DNA from: Vallitalea maricola | Lineage (GTDB): Bacteria; Bacillota; Clostridia; Lachnospirales; Vallitaleaceae | DNA: 45,064 nt | NCBI RefSeq assembly: GCF_036985595.1 | Contig: NZ_BTPU01000102.1 | Span: 1 to 45,064, forward strand | Reading direction: 5' to 3' | In this document: in pieces, positions 42,833 to 45,064 of the stretch | Layout: the number at the start of each line of letters is the position of its first letter | Numbering within the stretch: the first letter of the stretch is position 1 | Translations under genes and position numbers: made by a program | The notes under the pieces: generated by a model | What the model was told of the DNA's origin: nothing | The model's database searches: none | Seen by the model: the letters and a program-made list of their open reading frames with translations, nothing else

Positions 42833-43634
42833 TGAAATAATAACAATGTTGACAGCATATGATTACCCTACAGCAGCCATACTAGATGAAGCAGGTATTG
42901 ACATAATATTGGTTGGCGATTCATTAGGAATGGTTATCTTAGGTTATGAAAATACTACAGAAGTAACTATAGAAGATATGCTTCATCATGTAAAAGCAGT
43001 TTCTAGAGGCAGTAAACACTCATTAATTGTTGCTGACCTTCCCTTCCTGACTTACCACACAGGAAAATACGAAGCTGTGAGAAATGCAGGACGTCTTGTT
43101 CAAGAAGGCAAAGCTAATGCTGTAAAACTTGAAGGCGGAACAGAGGTAATAAAACAAACAAAAGCAATTATAAATGCAGGAATCCCTGTTATGGGACATA
43201 TAGGACTGACCCCTCAATCAATTAATCAATTAGGCGGTTATTATATTCAAGGAAAATCCGAAGAAAAAGCTAAAAAATTACTCGAAGATGCAATGGCTCT
43301 AGAAGAAGCAGGAGCATTTGCAATTGTACTTGAATGTATACCAACGGAATTAGCAAAACTTATTACAGAAAAGGTAGAAATTCCTACTATAGGTATCGGT
43401 GCAGGTTCTGACTGTGATGGTCAGGTATTAGTTACCAATGATATATTGAACCTATACTCCAATATGGTACCAAAATTCGTAAAGCAATATGCTAATCTAC
43501 AAGATGAAATCATAAAAGCTGCCAGCAATTATATAAGAGACGTAAAACAAAAGGCTTTTCCTAGTAAAGAACATGTTTTTCATATAAAGCAGGATGTAAT
43601 TGATTCAATATATGGTGGAGGGAAAAAATCATGA
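42786..43634 (+). CDS. panB: Ketopantoate hydroxymethyltransferase PanB
   Basis: This 282-residue enzyme adds a hydroxymethyl group from methylenetetrahydrofolate to ketoisovalerate. Family motifs are MLTAYDYPTAAILDEAGID (21-39), LVGDSLGMVILGY (metal and substrate) and KLEGG. GLTPQSINQLGGY and IGIGAG follow. The start is a GTG within panG, with AAAGGAGG 9 bases upstream, so the two genes overlap by 47 bases. Its stop overlaps panC by four bases. The length is normal. It makes the substrate of PanG. Confidence 0.96.
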   Translation: MKTVTTQTIRNKKKNNEIITMLTAYDYPTAAILDEAGIDIILVGDSLGMVILGYENTTEVTIEDMLHHVKAVSRGSKHSLIVADLPFLTYHTGKYEAVRNAGRLVQEGKANAVKLEGGTEVIKQTKAIINAGIPVMGHIGLTPQSINQLGGYYIQGKSEEKAKKLLEDAMALEEAGAFAIVLECIPTELAKLITEKVEIPTIGIGAGSDCDGQVLVTNDILNLYSNMVPKFVKQYANLQDEIIKAASNYIRDVKQKAFPSKEHVFHIKQDVIDSIYGGGKKS

Positions 43635-44479
43635 AAATATTCAATGATATAAAAGAACTAAGAGAACATCTGGAAATCTATCGTAAAGAAGGTAAAACTA
43701 TAGGGCTAGTACCTACTATGGGATATTTACATAGGGGACATATCTCTTTAGTACAAAAATCAGTTAAAGATAATGATATAACAGTACTAAGTATCTATGT
43801 GAATCCCACTCAATTCGGTCCTACTGAGGATTTGGATAAATACCCTAAAGATATTGAAAATGATAAAAAGCTAGCCAAGGAAGCAGGAGTAGATGTTATT
43901 TTTATACCAACCAATACGGTAATGTACCTAGATAATCACGCTACTTATGTCACTGTTAACAATCTTACAGATAATCTATGTGGTAAATCAAGACCTACTC
44001 ATTTTAGAGGTGTAACAACTATTGTAACTAAATTATTTAATATAGTTCAGCCAAATCGAGCTTATTTTGGACAAAAAGATGCTCAACAGGCTATAGTTAT
44101 TAAGAAAATGGTTAAAGACCTGAACATGCCTATTGATATAATCATCTGCCCTATTATAAGGGAAAATGATGGTCTAGCATTAAGTTCTCGTAACACATAC
44201 CTAGATCATGAAGAACGCAATCAAGCTACTATTTTATATAAATCTCTCCAAAAATCAAAAGAGTGTATCAAAAACGGTGAACAATCAGCCACCATCATAA
44301 AAGATATCATTAGAAAAACGATTGAAGAAAAACCTTCAGCAACTATAGATTATATAAGCATAGTTAATGAAGATACACTTGAAGATATAGATTATATTCA
44401 GGGTAATATTCTCATTGCCCTTGCTGTGAAAATCGGTCAAACAAGATTGATTGATAATCTAAGAATGGAGGTAATCTAA
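43631..44479 (+). CDS. panC: Pantothenate synthetase PanC
   Basis: This 282-residue ligase joins pantoate and beta-alanine using ATP. It has LVPTMGYLHRGHISLV (ATP-site HRGH, residues 26-41), NPTQFGP, RPTHFRGVTTIVTKLFNI and FGQKDAQQ. SSRN completes the KMSKS-like site. The start overlaps panB's stop in an ATGA junction, and panD starts one base after its stop. It is complete and normal in length. Confidence 0.96.
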   Translation: MKIFNDIKELREHLEIYRKEGKTIGLVPTMGYLHRGHISLVQKSVKDNDITVLSIYVNPTQFGPTEDLDKYPKDIENDKKLAKEAGVDVIFIPTNTVMYLDNHATYVTVNNLTDNLCGKSRPTHFRGVTTIVTKLFNIVQPNRAYFGQKDAQQAIVIKKMVKDLNMPIDIIICPIIRENDGLALSSRNTYLDHEERNQATILYKSLQKSKECIKNGEQSATIIKDIIRKTIEEKPSATIDYISIVNEDTLEDIDYIQGNILIALAVKIGQTRLIDNLRMEVI

Positions 44480-44480
44480 T

Positions 44481-44831
44481 ATGTTAATTGAAATGATGAC
44501 AGGTAAATTACACAGAGCAACTGTAACTGATGCTAACCTTAACTATGTAGGAAGCATCACCATTGATGAACACCTTATGGAATTAGCAGATATATTGCCT
44601 GGACAGAAAGTGCAGATTGTTAATAATAATAACGGTGCTCGATTAGAGACATACGTAATAAAAGGAGAACGTAACAGCGGTACCATATGTCTTAACGGAG
44701 CCGCTTCCAGACTTGTGCAACCAGGTGATATAATAATCATTATCGCCTACGCATTGATGGATAAAGAAGAAGCTAAAAACTATAAACCAAAAGTTGTTGT
44801 TCTGGACAACAAAAATCAGATCATCAACTAA
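44481..44831 (+). CDS. panD: Aspartate 1-decarboxylase PanD
   Basis: This 116-residue proenzyme makes beta-alanine from aspartate. The self-cleavage site is Gly24-Ser25 in NYVGSITID; Ser25 becomes the pyruvoyl cofactor. Lys9 in GKLHRATVT and the GAASRLVQPGD block later are conserved active-site and fold motifs. It ends the panG-panB-panC-panD operon, which thus supplies both halves of pantothenate. Length is normal. Confidence 0.96.
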   Translation: MLIEMMTGKLHRATVTDANLNYVGSITIDEHLMELADILPGQKVQIVNNNNGARLETYVIKGERNSGTICLNGAASRLVQPGDIIIIIAYALMDKEEAKNYKPKVVVLDNKNQIIN

Positions 44832-44956
44832 ACATAGTAACACTCTATCTCACTTTAATTATAACTAACCTTATTAAATATGTATTATATATTATAAGAG
44901 TAACATGTTTCATAACTTCAAATATAATGAAGCAAGTACAATAATAAGAGGTTATA

Positions 44957-45055
44957 ATGAATATGACTAATAGTGAACAAGAAAATAGTATACAACAACA
45001 AAGTGATAGAAAGACATATGAAGTAGAGATGAATGTTAAAAATCTTACTATATAA
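44957..45055 (+). CDS. Possible 32-residue small protein
   Basis: An ATG with AAGAGG ~7 bases upstream opens a 32-codon frame ending in TAA. The product is polar and Gln/Asn-rich (MTNSEQENSIQQQ) with a hydrophobic tail (NVKNLTI). I know no family. The ribosome site is the only positive evidence. Confidence 0.3.
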   Translation: MNMTNSEQENSIQQQSDRKTYEVEMNVKNLTI

Positions 45056-45064
45056 TAAATAGAC

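Overview
The window is A+T-rich DNA from what looks like a strictly anaerobic, low-G+C Firmicute of the class Clostridia. Supporting signs are strong AGGAGG-type ribosome binding sites, several TTG and GTG starts, an oxygen-sensitive glycyl-radical enzyme with its activase, an oxygen-sensitive Fe-S dehydratase, a [NiFe] hydrogenase with a maturation cluster, and LXG/WXG-like toxin architecture. I cannot place it below class from the sequence alone.

Layout. 1-2221 (-): MoxR ATPase, DUF58 protein and the start of a BatD-like membrane protein. 2222-3313: a terminator and a decayed type I restriction HsdR fragment. 3314-5148 (+): a polymorphic toxin gene interrupted by a one-base frame change on a slippery A-run, then its probable immunity gene. 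5348-7426 (-): a secreted amidohydrolase and an AraC regulator. 7646-13530: a sugar-acid module with a GntP permease, an IlvD/Edd-type dehydratase, a GntR regulator with four matching operator-like palindromes, and a divergent Cys-type sulfatase. 13605-13918 (-): a free-standing structured RNA gene with its own promoter and terminator. 13955-24012 (-): a patatin-like lipase and a [NiFe] hydrogenase region (large subunit, protease, HypA-like, HypF, HypC, HypD, HypE). The small subunit and a cytochrome b5-like protein are separated from the large subunit by an inverted polysaccharide deacetylase gene.

24147-33004: TrmB-type regulator, AzlCD amino-acid exporter, a membrane protein, MBL hydrolase with MarR regulator, a divergent pair of XRE regulators with small membrane proteins, a secreted seven-repeat propeller-like protein and a truncated response-regulator fragment. 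33269-38783 (-): glycyl-radical activase, a trans-4-hydroxyproline dehydratase-type enzyme, a MerR regulator and a MATE pump whose promoter has the 19-bp spacer typical of MerR control. 39040-40374 (-): CHASE-GGDEF diguanylate cyclase. 40588-44831 (+): coaBC, panG, panB, panC and panD, a nearly complete pantothenate-to-phosphopantetheine route.

The items I find most worth following are the unidentified structured RNA at 13605-13883, the possible programmed -1 frameshift in the toxin gene, and the split hydrogenase with a Cys-to-Asn change at the proximal cluster, a cytochrome b5-like partner and a zinc-loop-less HypA.
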